From assembly GCF_040581485.1 (NCBI RefSeq), contig NC_090132.1, positions 12,535,001 through 12,599,000 of the forward strand: DNA of 64,000 bases. Direction: 5' to 3'. Of the stretch, positions 11,401 to 21,269 are shown piece after piece. Under the pieces are notes generated by a model. That model searched no databases. It was given only the letters and a program-made list of their open reading frames with translations, and was not told the origin of the DNA. A program made the position numbers and the translations under genes. Origin of the DNA: Linepithema humile (Eukaryota > Arthropoda > Insecta > Hymenoptera > Formicidae). Within the stretch, counting starts at the first letter, position 1; each line of letters starts with the position of its first letter.

Positions 11401-12716
11401 TTGCGGTTAATCGTGCTGCTGATGGAAATATTTATTCCGTCACATTAGTTACTTCGGATAACAAAGAATTCGCAATAACGAGAGTAGACATTAAATTCGA
11501 GATATTTCACAAAATAGTGGTACATCGCAAACAATTTCCATTGTCCCTCAGTTATGGAATAACTATACACAAAAGTCAAGGCGTTACGTGTAAAAATGCA
11601 ATGATGGATCTGGGAACGACTGTATTCAGTGATGGTCAAGCCTATGTAGGTTTGTCTCGAGTGAGTACATTGGAAGGCCTACATTTGATAAACTTCAATC
11701 CGGCATCAGTTCAAGCACACTCAGGAGCCATTTCGGAATATAATCGACTAAGATCTTTGTTCAAATCTCAGCTGCCACAAATCGATTTATCCAAGAAAAA
11801 GGCTATAAAAGTTTACGATCGTCGATGGACCATACCTAGTATCATTGATAATGTACAGAATCATGGTTGCGAGGAATCAAAAAGTGTAATTACGTGGAAA
11901 ATATACGGCCTTCTTAATGACGATAATGTTTCGTGTTACGCTAATGTAATATTGCAGTGTGTATTTCATTGCGTGCGTATCAGGCAACAAATACTAAAAT
12001 ATAAAGCATCGAACGCATTGACTGATGCTATATGCGCGTATACTGAGCGTAAATATTGCAACGTTCAAGCGGTTAGAAGATCTGTCGGAGAATGCTTCGA
12101 AGAACGAATACAACAAGATGCTTCGCAATTTTTCATGGCTCTAATGTCGACGTATTCTGAAATCAATGATATATTGGAACACGAATTGAAGCACGTAACA
12201 TGTTGCTCAAATGCCAAATGTAATTACACGGTAACTACGTTGGAAAAAAGTTGTTTGCTAATATTACCTATACAATCGACATTAAAAAGGAAAAGAGGTG
12301 TCACGCTACAAACTTTGATTGATTCGGAATTTTCCAAATGGGAAACGATAGACGGCAGTTGTAACGCATGTAAAGGTTCCGTTCTGAAAAAGAAAACCGT
12401 AATCGAATCGACTTTATCCATCTTAGTGATACAGCTCAATTTATACACTTTTGTGAACGGTGTTTGCAAAAAAATTATCAACAATCGGATTAACGCCGTA
12501 CCGACGAATAATATCACGATAGATAAAAAAAAGTACAAGGTAATAAGCGCTATATTTCACGAAGGCGAAGAAATGAATCGTGGTCACTACACGTGTATGT
12601 TGAGAGCAGAAAAAAAATCAGAATGGTATTGCTCTAATGACATGAAAGTCATTAAGAAAAACTGGCCCAAAGGAGCACAAGGGGCGTACATATTGTTCTT
12701 GGAGCAGATTAAGTGA
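5430..12716 (+). CDS. Helitron Rep-Pif1 helicase fused to two deubiquitinase/SUMO-protease-type domains
   Basis: One intact 2,428-residue frame. (1) Ulp1/C48-like cysteine protease at about 20-190: GGHWVT His 78, YDS Asp 93, VQSQ Gln and NCGP Cys 142. (2) Highly basic repeat region at about 210-400, with a recurring Y-K-K-N-P-E pattern. (3) Cys-rich DUF6570-like region at about 700-900. (4) Helitron Rep domain with HMH at 1214-1216 and two tyrosines at 1361 and 1365 (YLTKY). (5) Pif1-type SF1 helicase: Walker A GEGGTGKS at 1669, IIDEVSM near 1750, HKSQG and VGLSRV motifs. (6) USP-type deubiquitinase from about 2150: Cys box NVSCYAN (Cys 2169), two CxxC pairs, His box NRGHY (His 2386), and a WYCSND element. 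Rep nicks and joins DNA for rolling-circle transposition and the helicase unwinds it. The peptidase substrates are unknown. The ATG directly follows the motif array. All catalytic residues appear present, so the gene may be functional. Confidence 0.93.
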   Translation: MHHQCHKFYYGNKEKDILISKEWLTETMIDSFHALLERNSEYAPRPVWLTIFPDQIVPLENLKKKHLQILHSNFAGGHWVTCHYDAKSVIIYDSHEGSRNANKQNLNGEIRIFVERLFPFHDFQNNPIVFPTVQSQVDGCNCGPMAIAFATSILFGINPCIVTYDRSLLRPHLSAMFAGQTITHFPYLCNSTAPLMLLPLETLKIREADALRKRLARSKETEEQRSKRLEKDAFSHKQQYAKNADFLCTQKRNKYKQDPKIKCYKMCEVYKKNPKPKRQIMCDQYIQDPETQRQRVRNQYKKNPEEQCKRKRDEYQKDLENKRAQKRHNYSHQLLYNRQIKRKNYFKNAARERDRRRKFKHKHSDSKKLYNKKYYAKRGNKSIVQRSKTIERVKEKFSTVRSWQKCFNFPKWSEFYIRRISRKINKPAICARLEAEYIFKWCMIAKKSYVNAARKVFLYLKNAAETALLRFNECKTLKYPKSDRIRALCGSSKHTSSSEAYFFETAYEQRKKFEQPLIIGQSSSHGVINVLPLMDNNDKKSKIWHCDEKRCRISDISLEKYVKLLEEFEGATIKKIMNAKFMARLKNCSVSHMSSRLGHPPDCYANPNICESYIATISTLSPHFPLVRNIRINVYKLIGNYKKFHHLFSALRFVNMDKLLEISNDAKVKARFYKNNLTVSLDEEKILSQNYEAFTVMKKRLLDTPRFPCVSCEKLCVNSDVSELKKLKKPVEGPFWKNLMTYVTEHNSDTGLICKFCLGKFRKGMLPSTCVLNNLAVKPLPDVLSDFNDYEKMLIKRMSSFQVVQTMGAVSNKHLPHRQMIRKVKGRTFHLPLPLQETLDKICPPENPINLKHELHILVRGMPKKSKVVWENLVDINKVFKALQWLKENNPHYSEIRLPASSDDLLNEKLQETEYQIVDDGGEESNNDEIDEVVEDTVQQIKDNDQIVLKRKAFLTQITKDSGINDQYTIYPMRVKRIDNESALKLYQMLKIEDVPMDNRYKYLDVMCFPDLYPEGINGQREDRNFALPEYLFIRTRLMSKHNRFRLNPQYLFFLLHDTNNRQLKNGIYYTMMVANARERYTADRYLNELKDEQLESNLMSIFGKLRNTDQFWRQPSNNVKCMTLHYGPATWFLTLSPSEWKWSDLGEYLRDMNPDKEKLSINELIAYDPVSTSRFMCIKFKAMIDFIRSVDNPIGEVIHYFWRLEYQTRGIQHMHCLIWIRDAPVLGKSPDEEVVSFIQKYVTCEIPDKNVSPTLYETVTSDQNHKHNSYCMRTKKTETNIYRKCRFDFPRSVTTNFVLRDVVTSIVGRKNLRSRSRLYDLPRKKSERFINDYNPAIKLAWEGNMDIQFVGEKSEFLNSYLTKYTTKSEKCNIDFEMIDSNKPLASKLWNFAMRRLNNRECGALEAADTLLGHPLYGTDCDTIIKWIDVNEVRNRKVKTFNEITALDKNSTNIYCPSLIDDHYPNRPKELESLNLYDFTRFWDIVKQMPKSDEVEYYELVSRLFVKKRKKGSLINHYRFNVKTEPEKYFYSLLLLFKPWRDSSELKGAYETYTDAFKNSETGLTKAMKYHERLEEIQKAFEDVTELIEKRENDLKIADGDKSDDDELDCNPVQADDAMKNLEDFGKIDAPINLSQMMSQLNKDQKRVFDRVCQVLQNKNHILRLYVSGEGGTGKSFLIETIKYWIKINLKKTTAISAPTGIAAFNIDGLTIHRMFQLPVTHESTPKYVQLSDVILKILRDKLKNVELFIIDEVSMISNVTLMFINLRLCEIFDTTDTNDGFFGRKHILLFGDLLQLPPVKGHPPFVKMSRSDVQKYLGTMGGFDLWRLFDYDELLINMRQRGDNRYRDILSRIRIGLITDSDINVLESRKIIFKENSCDERLNELYTYMNQLPTDTICLLPTCYLCKVLNTAMLNKIDGEEILLIAEDDVDCAPAMRKKVQKTLEDKDDKVSETAGIERVIMIKIGAKVMIRRNIDVTLGLVNGTIGNVVAVNRAADGNIYSVTLVTSDNKEFAITRVDIKFEIFHKIVVHRKQFPLSLSYGITIHKSQGVTCKNAMMDLGTTVFSDGQAYVGLSRVSTLEGLHLINFNPASVQAHSGAISEYNRLRSLFKSQLPQIDLSKKKAIKVYDRRWTIPSIIDNVQNHGCEESKSVITWKIYGLLNDDNVSCYANVILQCVFHCVRIRQQILKYKASNALTDAICAYTERKYCNVQAVRRSVGECFEERIQQDASQFFMALMSTYSEINDILEHELKHVTCCSNAKCNYTVTTLEKSCLLILPIQSTLKRKRGVTLQTLIDSEFSKWETIDGSCNACKGSVLKKKTVIESTLSILVIQLNLYTFVNGVCKKIINNRINAVPTNNITIDKKKYKVISAIFHEGEEMNRGHYTCMLRAEKKSEWYCSNDMKVIKKNWPKGAQGAYILFLEQIK

Positions 12717-12799
12717 TTTTGGAAATAACTGCATTTAATGACACTTTCCTCGAATGTAAGTGTCGGAATTTCTTTGTAGTAAATTTACGTGAATTTTTT

Positions 12800-13045
12800 A
12801 GATCCGGAAAATTATAACAATTAATCGGCTGCTCTGGCGCTTCATAAAAGCTGCCGTAGGCGCTGAACTAAAACATCGGCTGCCATAGCGCTGAGTTTAG
12901 ACTTGTCCTAGGTGCCAAATTAAAAAAATTATTTTTGGGCCCCAAACAAAAATTATTTTCGCAATTATAGCGTTTACGGCTGCAATAGCGTTGAATTCAG
13001 GCTTGCCCTAGGCGGTCAATTAGAAAAATCTGGGATAGAATTCTG
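12800..13045 (+). repeat. 3' array of the same GGCTGC-N-GCGC motifs
   Basis: After the stop codon the upstream block recurs: ATCCGGAAAATTATAAC, CGGCTGCTCTGGCGCT, AGCTGCCGTAGGCGCTG, CGGCTGCCATAGCGCTG and TGTCCTAGGTGCC. A second partial unit at about 12965-13045 carries CGGCTGCAATAGCG, TGCCCTAGGCGG and GGATAGAATTCTGT. Orientation is the same as at the 5' side (direct, not inverted). It probably marks the 3' subterminal region of the Helitron. Confidence 0.7.
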
Positions 13046-13087
13046 TGCACAAAATGTAAAAAAGTAGGTGATATAGCACAAAAATTC

Positions 13088-13905
13088 ATAAATGATAAGA
13101 TCAGGCCAAGTTCCAAAAAAGACACTCCAATATGTTTATATTTTAATAATAATCTGAATTTTTAATATATTACCAACATGAAAAGTAACTGATATATTGT
13201 TCAAGGTGCAAATTCAAAATAAACATACATAAAATATACATAAAATGTATAAATAAAACTGATCATAATTTGATTCTAGAAAGTAAGTGATATATTATTC
13301 TTAGTGCACATACAAAATTTTTTAAAATTTAATTAAAATAACAAAATATTTATTAAAAAATACAAAAACACTTGGCGCTGCCACACCGAACAACATGTTA
13401 ACTTACATAATGTCAATTAATTACATGATGTCAGTTAATCATGCTATTATTACATTATTACTCATTTTCGTTGTTTCATAATACTATAGGTGTAAAGATG
13501 TAAAGGGGTGGAGGGGTGGTGGAGCCTCTTGACGGGGGGGGGGAGGGGAGGAAAGGGGAAAATGGCGTAAAGGGGTTGCGCTAGGGGGAGGGGGGATGGT
13601 GAAGCCCGTTGGCAGCGCCAAGTGTTTTTGTATTTTTTAATAAATATTTTGTTATTTTAATTAAATTTTAAAAAATTTTGTATGTGCACTAAGAATAATA
13701 TATCACTTACTTTCTAGAATCAAATTATGATCAGTTTTATTTATACATTTTATGTATATTTTATGTATGTTTATTTTGAATTTGCACCTTGAACAATATA
13801 TCAGTTACTTTTCATGTTGGTAATATATTAAAAATTCAGATTATTATTAAAATATAAACATATTGGAGTGTCTTTTTTGGAACTTGGCCTGATCTTATCA
13901 TTTAT
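13088..13905. mobile_element. Foldback element with 296-bp arms
   Basis: Arms 13088-13383 and 13610-13905 are virtually perfect inverted copies, with outer ends ATAAATGATAAGATCAGG and inner ends TTGGCGCTGCCA. The 226-bp spacer is G-rich in its right half (runs of G at about 13503-13590). There is no gene. A target duplication is not clear. It abuts the 3' motif block of the Helitron. Confidence 0.9.
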
Positions 13906-14600
13906 ATACATATATGGAGAATATATTATTTTTTATATTATAAAATCGTAATATTTATTTCTATCGTATTTGTAAGTTTTATTGTTATTTTCAGATATGT
14001 TTTATGATGTCACATCTACCAATTTTGATCATTGTGTGAAGAAATTAAATTTCAGTGATTGTATGTAAACTGTTCGATTGTAATTACCGTACGAAAAACA
14101 TTTGAAAGATACGATACGTTTGTTTGTAAAGAAAGAATGAAACGTTTGACAATCGTTACTGTTAAAATACTGCGCAGATTTTTCAGTGTATTTATTAATC
14201 ATTTGAATAATCAATTAATCAATCAATTAATCAAGTTTATACGTTTGTAATAATCTTTGAGGATATCAAGCGTAAATTGTTTTTGCTTGATTATTTTACA
14301 TTTACAGTTTATAATTTAATCTGAAGCGCTTCAAAATTCAATACAATTTCGTTCGTTATAATAATGATCTTATTAAAAATACATATAAATATAATTTTAC
14401 AACTTTACAAATTTACAAACGTTTCGATCTATATCTGATCATCTTTAATGAAATTTAATGCTGTCGTTGTCTACTGGTGTCAAAAAACTCTTAAAACTCT
14501 TAAAAATGATTTCCTTTCCAAATATTTCTCGTATGCTTATTGATTCGTACAGTTTTTCGATTTAGTAATAAATTATATTTCTGTTTACAATATTTGACAG
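13906..14600. other. AT-rich spacer, possible small exon
   Basis: Mostly non-coding. A candidate exon lies at about 13996-14064 between TTTTCAG and GTAAAC, encoding a short peptide starting MFYDVTSTNFDHC. Its phase does not join the exon at 14601 directly, so another exon would be needed. I treat it as unproven. Confidence 0.3.
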
Positions 14601-14644
14601 ATGCAGCAGATGTATGCATACCTACCATTATTCAAAATACGACA

Positions 14645-14800
14645 ACGTGCAATAAAGAAAATACTAGTATAACGTGCAATAAAGAAAATACGAGTATAAC
14701 ATGCAATGAAGAAAATACGAGTATAACGTGCAATAAAGAAAATACGAGTATAACGTGCAATAAAGAAAATACGAGTACAACGTGTAATAAAGAGAACATT
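14645..14800 (+). repeat. 30-bp coding minisatellite
   Basis: About five copies of AACGTGCAATAAAGAAAATA plus CGAGTAT-type sequence. The period is 30 bp, which keeps frame and encodes TCNKENTSI repeats. Units differ by one to three bases (e.g. AATGAAG for AATAAAG). Confidence 0.9.
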
Positions 14801-14859
14801 AATCCAGTACCACTTTCAGTGCTACCCAATCAGCAGACAATGTTTTTAAAATGTTTTTT

Positions 14860-15590
14860 TAATATTTATTTTTTTTCAATTATTCATTTGTACGATTCAT
14901 TTTCAAAATAATATTTATTTAACGTTTATTTTATATTTATTTTTCATTAATTATTCATTTAAAATAATGATTCAGAGAAAAATATTTATTTAACGTTTAT
15001 TTAAGATTTATTTAACGTTTATTTTACATTAATTATTTATTTGAAATAACTATTTCAAAAAACATTTATCTAACGTTTATTTAATGTTTATGTTACATTC
15101 ATTATTCATCTGAAATAATGATTTCAAATAACATTTTTTAAATGTTTATTTAACGTTTATTTAAAGTTTATTTAATGTTTATGTTACATTAATTATTTAT
15201 TTGAAATAATAATTTCAAAAAACATTTATCTAACGTTTATTTAACGTTTATGTTATATTTATATTATTCACTTGAAATAATGATTCGACAAATATTTATT
15301 TAACATTTATTTCACATTAATTTAATATATGTTTATTTTACATTAATTCTTCATTTAAAATAAAATGGTTTAAAGAAACAATTATTTTACATTTATTTTA
15401 TTTCATGTTTATTTTACATTAATTCTCTATGTGAAAAAATGATTTGAAAAGACATTTATATTTTATTCAACATTTATTAAATATCTTTTTTCTCATTATT
15501 TTAATATTTATTTTTAATTTATTATCATTTAAAATAATTTTAAAAGACAACTATTTAATCATTATTTAACATTAATTTAATATTTAATAT
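14860..15590. repeat. Left subterminal repeat array of the TA element
   Basis: Irregular units of about 75-125 bp are built from ATTATTCATTTGAAATAATG, ATTTCAAAAAACATTTAT and TTTAACGTTTATTT. They are repeated six or more times with decay toward the interior. It contains no gene. It is the counterpart of the right array at 21270-21620. Confidence 0.75.
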
Positions 15591-16642
15591 TCGTGTTCTA
15601 TATATGATACTATGTATATACATATATACGTGTGGCATATTAATTTGAAGAAAATCATGCACAAAATGCAGTGCATTATATTTGAATGAAAAATGACTTT
15701 CGACATGGGACTATGGCCGGTATTCATAGTCAGATCTTATATTTATTAAGATCGTCATTTGCAGCCATTTTATTAGTTGAACGAGATCTTAAGACCCAAG
15801 ACTGCTCTTAAGATGATCTTAAATCTGACTATGAATACCGGCCTATATTATACATATATTCCGCGCGCGCGGCGTGAGCGAAACCAGGTTTATTGTTTAT
15901 ATACACAGTTTTTTTCCTTTCCTTCCCCTTCTCCTCTCCCTTTCTATCACTCTCCCCGGTTAGAGAGCTTTCGAGCTCGCAGAGTTTTCCGATTTCAACG
16001 ACAGATTGTCCCACAATAACCAGTTTATGGCCGTATGAGCCTGCACTACGCGGTTCGGTGTCAACCAAATCCGAAGAAGAAGAAGAAGAAGAAGAAGCTT
16101 TTTTATATATACACGCATCGCGCTGGTGTGCAGGAGGCGCAGGAGCCATTATTGTGTCCTGCAGACCAGAGGCTTTACCCTTGAATGCCCTTGATTCGAA
16201 AGCGAAAGGACTTGAGAAATCATCCCGAAAAAAACTTCGCTGCTGATGCAGAGTAAATTGGCTTCATAGAAAATAAAGGTTTTCATTTTAATAATTTATT
16301 ATATATAACCATTATTACCGTATCGTTGCATAACCTTAAATTTTGCACTTACGTGTCTGATGCAAATTTTATTGCTTGGACTGGAATTTATTGCTGATCG
16401 AGGAAAGGACTTTTTTTCACGAGCCCTCGATCTATATAATATATACATTGTGTGTGTCGGAAATAAAAGAAACAAGTGGAAAAATTTACATTGCTATATT
16501 TCATCGATTTGTGTCGGTGGTTAAAATATGTCCATCGGCAAATCATCATTATACCGCTGCAGTGTACGGTAACTAAAATACTTACGAAAAAGTACGACTG
16601 TGAACAAATCATAGAAAATTACGTAAAAACTTGTGATACCAA
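15591..16642. other. Element interior without recognised gene
   Basis: Contains a MITE (15715-15843), a pyrimidine-rich stretch (about 15908-15960) and a (GAA)n microsatellite (about 16073-16098). A moderately GC-rich segment at 15860-16250 might hold a promoter or leader exon of the DUF4806 gene. I could not identify a coding exon there. Confidence 0.4.
15715..15843. mobile_element. 129-bp MITE, GGCCGGTATTCATAGT ends
   Basis: Inverted ends GGCCGGTATTCATAGTCAGA; 3-bp duplication TAT on both sides (15712-15714, 15844-15846). Terminal sequence and 3-bp duplication suggest a PIF/Harbinger-derived MITE. Confidence 0.85.
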
Positions 16643-16741
16643 GGCTGCGTTCCGTTTCACGCATATGCGCGCATTTATCTACAGTACACATTACGTATAT
16701 TATATATTATGCGCGCATATGCGTGAAACGGAACGCAGCCC
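16643..16741. mobile_element. 99-bp palindromic MITE, GGCTGCGTTCCG ends
   Basis: Near-perfect palindrome: GGCTGCGTTCCGTTTCACGC and its inverted copy, with ATGCGCGCAT inside. Flanked by CAA on both sides (16640-16642, 16742-16744), a 3-bp duplication. Confidence 0.85.
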
Positions 16742-17026
16742 AAATATTATGCGATTTTGTCTAACCTATAATAGTATTTTACAGGAAAGCGTGTGCGGTT
16801 GAACTCTGAATTGCTCTGAATACGGATTCACAGTGCAAGTTTATAACATTTCAGAAGCTTTTGATCAATTAAGTAAGTAATACCTTATTTCTTATCATAT
16901 TTGTCATAGCTAGTTTGTAGACAAGTTGTCGCAGCAAATTCCCCCAATATAGTTAAAAAATGTTTGTGTATTATATGACAAGTATGAAATATGTACACAT
17001 ATGAGCTTCATATCAATTCATATTTA

Positions 17027-17750
17027 GTATAACTAAACACATTCTAAGTAACAAAGGTTAAGTATAACCAAAGAAATATAAATAATATTTTATCAAATAG
17101 GGAAACAAAAATGTGAATGCGCAATCAAAAAATTCCACTGAGTTTATATAATAATTTATTTCTATTTGTTCGTTTAAACTCAGTTTCTATTATGTAAATC
17201 AATAAATTATATGAAGTATGTATGTAGATTGTCCATGCTATTTATCATTATGCTCAACGTTAAACAATATTCATATCGACTGCATGCGTATACAGTTAAA
17301 AGTGGATTTTTTACTTTCTTTTACTTTTATTACAATGTGAACTAAATTCCTGCATAAATCATTTTGCTTAAAATATGTGCATGTTAATGCCAGTGATTTA
17401 AATATATTTGAACAATATTTGTAAAACAAAATTTGGAAAAAGTGAAAACAGTTAGAAAAATCCATTTTTAACTGTACGTATGCAGTCAATATGAAAATGG
17501 TTTAACACTGAGCAGAATGATAAATTGTGTGCATGGAGAGTCTACGTACATACTTCATATAATTAATTAATTTACATAACAGAAACTAAATTTACACGAA
17601 GAAATAGAAATAAATTATTATTAAACTCGGCGGAGATCACTTTCTGATTGCATATTCACATTTTTGTTCCTCTTTGAGTTTGCTAATATATTATTTATAT
17701 TCTTTTGGCTATACTTAGTTTTTGCTGTCTAGAATGTTTAGTTTATACAA
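17027..17750. mobile_element. Foldback element inside the TA element
   Basis: Imperfect inverted arms at about 17027-17300 and 17455-17750. Left landmarks are ACAAAAATGTGAATGCGCAATC and TATGAAGTATGTATGTAGA; right inverted landmarks are GATTGCATATTCACATTTTTG and TCTACGTACATACTTCATA. No gene and no clear target duplication. Confidence 0.7.
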
Positions 17751-18795
17751 AAATATAAAAAAACAAAAGGTGTCGTTTCTTTTCTAAGTATTAATATGAT
17801 AAACATGCCATTGTAATAGATTATTTTAATGCAGTATATTTTAGTAATACGATCTTTGTATTTTCATTCATGGTAATTTTAATTTTACAGATCATTCATT
17901 TCATTGTCTAAATCAGTGATAAGTTATTAATTTCACTGAATCAATCTGTGAGTATTCACTGATTGTCATCACTGATTGTGTATTCACTGATGGTATACTT
18001 ATGTATAACTGCAGCACATTGTGACTTATATATATTGAAGATCAGTGAGTTTTCTTTACTAATTCAGATTAAGAGAGTAGTATTGATTCATTTTAATGTA
18101 AGTTATTTTTATTCCCTGATTTGGGCATCACTTATCAAATATTTATTTTAATTTTGCTTGCTGTATATATAGATCTACCATAAATTAAAAAATGTGCCAT
18201 ACGGTTTAATTTTTATCCGGGGTTATAGTATTATAACTTTTTGCAATATCTTATTATGTGCTTCATTTAAAGTATTGGTAATTAAATACATAATATATAT
18301 GGTTATGTCTCAATCCGATCGCAACATAATAACTGATTGCTAATGTTTTCAAAAGATTAAATATAACAATTTTCAACGACTTAAAAAGTTATTTCTGTCA
18401 ATTTCTTAAAATTTTAAGGAAAGTTTTCAACCTTCAAATATAATATCTCGGACATGGTTTAAAATATTAAATATGATTAAAAATTGAAGGCTTTTACGGT
18501 TGACTAGCCTACACATACGCCAATGGCGTCAACCGTCAAAGCCTTCAATTTTTATTAAAATTATTAAATGTGGCTTTCGGGTGGTTGCCCGGGTGTCAGC
18601 AATTCAAATGTGGCGAAGAATGCAGCTATCACTCGGAAACATACATAGGCTCAATATATGTGTATTGGGAAAACATGTCGGGGATCTTTAGTTTGTTGTG
18701 TAATTTTTCAGACTTTTTGATACCTAAACTCTTTTTCATTCTTAAGTCGTGGTCCTTGATCAAGACCTGCATACACATAAAGCCTTTTGTTATAG
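17751..18795. other. Interior of TA element upstream of the gene
   Basis: Mostly AT-rich. A small hairpin is visible (TTGAAGGCTTTTACGGTTGAC at about 18483 against GTCAACCGTCAAAGCCTTCAA at about 18530). A 5' exon of the DUF4806 gene should lie here or further upstream, but I could not identify it with confidence. Confidence 0.4.
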
Positions 18796-21134
18796 AAATT
18801 AGTCAAGCAGTGTGCGAAAGCTAATCCGGAGTGGAATTGTTTTTCTATCCGAAAGATTGAACAAGGCATTGGTAAATTTCAGATGAGATAATTTTTCTTA
18901 TATAATTTATCTTACAATGGTTTACACTTTCTTGCCCTAATATATAAAATTCATAATCTTTTGCAGAAAACTATGATCGGGGCATGAAAATGCTAGTAAA
19001 AATTGATAAAAATCCGAATGCAGCACTATATTCAGATCTTGAAGAAAAAGGCAAAGGAAAACGACTTAAAAAAACAACGCAGCGTTTTGTCGGTTCGCAC
19101 AATAAAAACGTCCAGAAAAAGCAAATTACACAGACGATGTTACCACCTATTCCGAAATTGGGGAATATAAGCAAGCCTGAACAGGCAAGCCGGTCATTGA
19201 GCAATATAAAGGATGTAACGGATAATCAGTATTCATTATTGGACAATGCACAGCAGCCGAATTGTAGCTCATGTGATGAAATATCGATAGATGACAAGGG
19301 AACTAAGGGGCTAAAGCCCGCAAAAGAGGATTCTCTCGTCACGAAGATGCCGACTTCGAACCGTGCAACAAATAAGCCAGGAGTGTATAGTGCTGAACAT
19401 TTTTCAAAAATTATAGGATGTAAAATACCTTCGAAAATAAATCACAAGTGTGCTTATATCGAAGGAGGAGTGGCCACACTGGAATCTCTGGCCGATGCAA
19501 TTTGTTATCTCAACGGTATGTTGAAAATGTCGTTTATATATACAGAGTAATGAAGATATAACAGATAGTGAAGTAGATTGTTGCTCTCTCACTTATACTA
19601 ACAACCCTAAATAAAACTTATGTTTTCGATTACTTTCAGTTGAAGTGTTTTCGTGCAAAATGTCTTTGCGCAAAACTGACAAAAATATGGAAAGTTTCTT
19701 GGAAACAGCGGCAATGGTGAAGAAGCCTTCAACCGTAATGATGACTCCTACTGTCCATGTTTTGGACGAGTTTCCTGTAAAAAACATAGAAGAATTACGC
19801 ATCGTCGAACGTAAACTAAAAAAAGAAACTTTTCATTTGCAAGTGGTGAGATATTTTATTTTCTTGCTACATTATTTTTTAGTTACATTATCTATAATTA
19901 TATATAATTTTTAGATCGAAGCGCTACACTCAGGAGTCATGGGAGAACCATTAAAAAAACAGATTAATTCCATACTCCGGTTAGTTCTGGACGATGAAGT
20001 AGCAAGTGTTTTCAATTGGAAAGGACAACGAGGAACGAAGATAAAGTTATCAAATCGTCGAATTGCCAAAATAATGATTGGTAAGATTTTATTGTCTCAC
20101 AAATAGACCTGTTCCAATAAATAAATGTAATTGAGCCTGATAGAGATATACTGTGTGCTCTTATATTGTATTTTTTTCTTATAGAAGCAGTAGCTATGGA
20201 TTTTCCAATGATCAATAATACCACATTTGGGCGGAATGCAGGACCTTGGTTAGCTCAAGCCACCTTTCGTTTAAAAAAGTAAATATTACATATTTTAGTT
20301 TTTTTATAACACTTTTTTAGCAGATCTTGACTGCGCACGTATGTAATACTAAATTAAATTGCTTAAAAAATTAGTAATATTACGATTTTTAAAATATTTT
20401 CCCGTCGATTTTTAAACTTTTTTAAACAAGTTTGCGATTTGTATAACATATAAAACTTTCATCTTACATTACATTTAATTAAACGTATAATTTAGCTATT
20501 AAATCGGATTCAATGACATAATTAGAAGTTAAATTTGTTTCAATTACAAATTTTAAAAAATAATTAAAAGTAAAATTTGTTTTAATTAAAACTAACTCTT
20601 AATTACTTTACAAATGTGTAATTGAAAATAATTTAACTTCTAATTTTTTTCTAAATTTGTAATTGAATCCAATTTAAATATTACATTATATGTTGATTTA
20701 AAATTATGTAAGTTGAAAGTTACATATATGTTGTATTGTAATATTATTAGTAAAATATAAAATGTTTAAAACCTTGTATTATTAGTTTTAATTAAACATG
20801 TAATTTAGTTATTAAAGTGTATTCAATTATAAATTAACAAAATAATTAGTAATATAATTAATAATTAGTATGTAATTTATTTACATTTGTAATTATAGTG
20901 TTGATATGCTTGATATGAAGCCATCGAAGCCACTCTGTGGTACATTTATATTTTTGAACGTTTAGTAATATCTATTTTCTATTTTGTATTAGCAAAAACG
21001 TCAATAACAATAAGAAAGACGACCCAGAAGATGTTACCGATGATAGCGAAAGCGATTCTTCTGAAAACGATGACGAATTAGGCGATGACCTGAGTGAAAA
21101 AGACTGTGATGAAATAGATAAAAGTATCTCATAA
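18796..21134 (+). CDS. DUF4806-type protein, spliced (5' exon not found)
   Basis: Six exons with consensus sites and consistent phases: 18796-18871, 18967-19515, 19640-19845, 19915-20080, 20185-20278 and 20993-21134 (stop TAA). Exon 1 gives LVKQCAKANPEWNCFSIRKI and then ENYDRGMKML, typical of the N-terminal part of this family. The middle is a polar low-complexity linker. Exons 4-5 contain the C-terminal helical domain with VFNWKGQRG and INNTTFGRNAGPWLAQ, which I match from memory to DUF4806 (PF16064). The tail is acidic (DDSESDSSENDDELGDD). No stop or frameshift is seen. Biochemical function is unknown. It sits alone inside a TIR element with subterminal arrays in the same element, which points to a transposon-borne gene. 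The initiator exon remains to be placed. Confidence 0.75.
20283..20990. other. Long last intron with AT-rich palindromes
   Basis: Intron between the fifth and sixth exons of the DUF4806-type gene. It contains imperfect inverted repeats of AATTAAAAGTAAAATTTG / CAAATTTAACTTCTAATT type (about 20520-20660), probably a degenerate MITE. Confidence 0.5.
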
Positions 21135-21269
21135 AACATCCATAAGTACCCTTATTTTTGTTTTATTATATATTTTAATTATAAAGTACATATTATTACT
21201 TATATAATATATTGATGTTACATTATGTATAAATATACATAAAAATACTTTCTTTGGTAACCAAAAAAT

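Larger units (their letters stand above)
5163..13055 (+). mobile_element. Helitron-class rolling-circle transposon (ends approximate)
   Basis: The element is defined by the Rep-helicase gene plus a homologous block on each side (about 5170-5330 and 12800-13045). Each block begins ATCC.GAAAA and ends near AAAATCTG..ATAGAATTCTGT. I could not find a convincing 5'-TC or CTRR-3' hairpin terminus, so the outer limits are the limits of the repeated blocks. Direct repeats at both ends without a target duplication would also fit Helentron/Helitron2-type architecture. The interior is one uninterrupted frame. Confidence 0.6.

Noticed and set aside
14029..14250. Short frames on both strands near 14.1 kb
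   Set aside because: AT-rich, no domain, no consistent splice context.
15777..16246. Overlapping frames around the (GAA)n tract as a gene of the TA element
   Set aside because: Low complexity, several competing frames, no splice link to 18796; kept only as a possible leader region.
18500..18720. Frames at 18500-18824 as first exon of the DUF4806-type gene
   Set aside because: No frame shows the expected N-terminal pattern and no phase-0 donor joins the acceptor at 18795.
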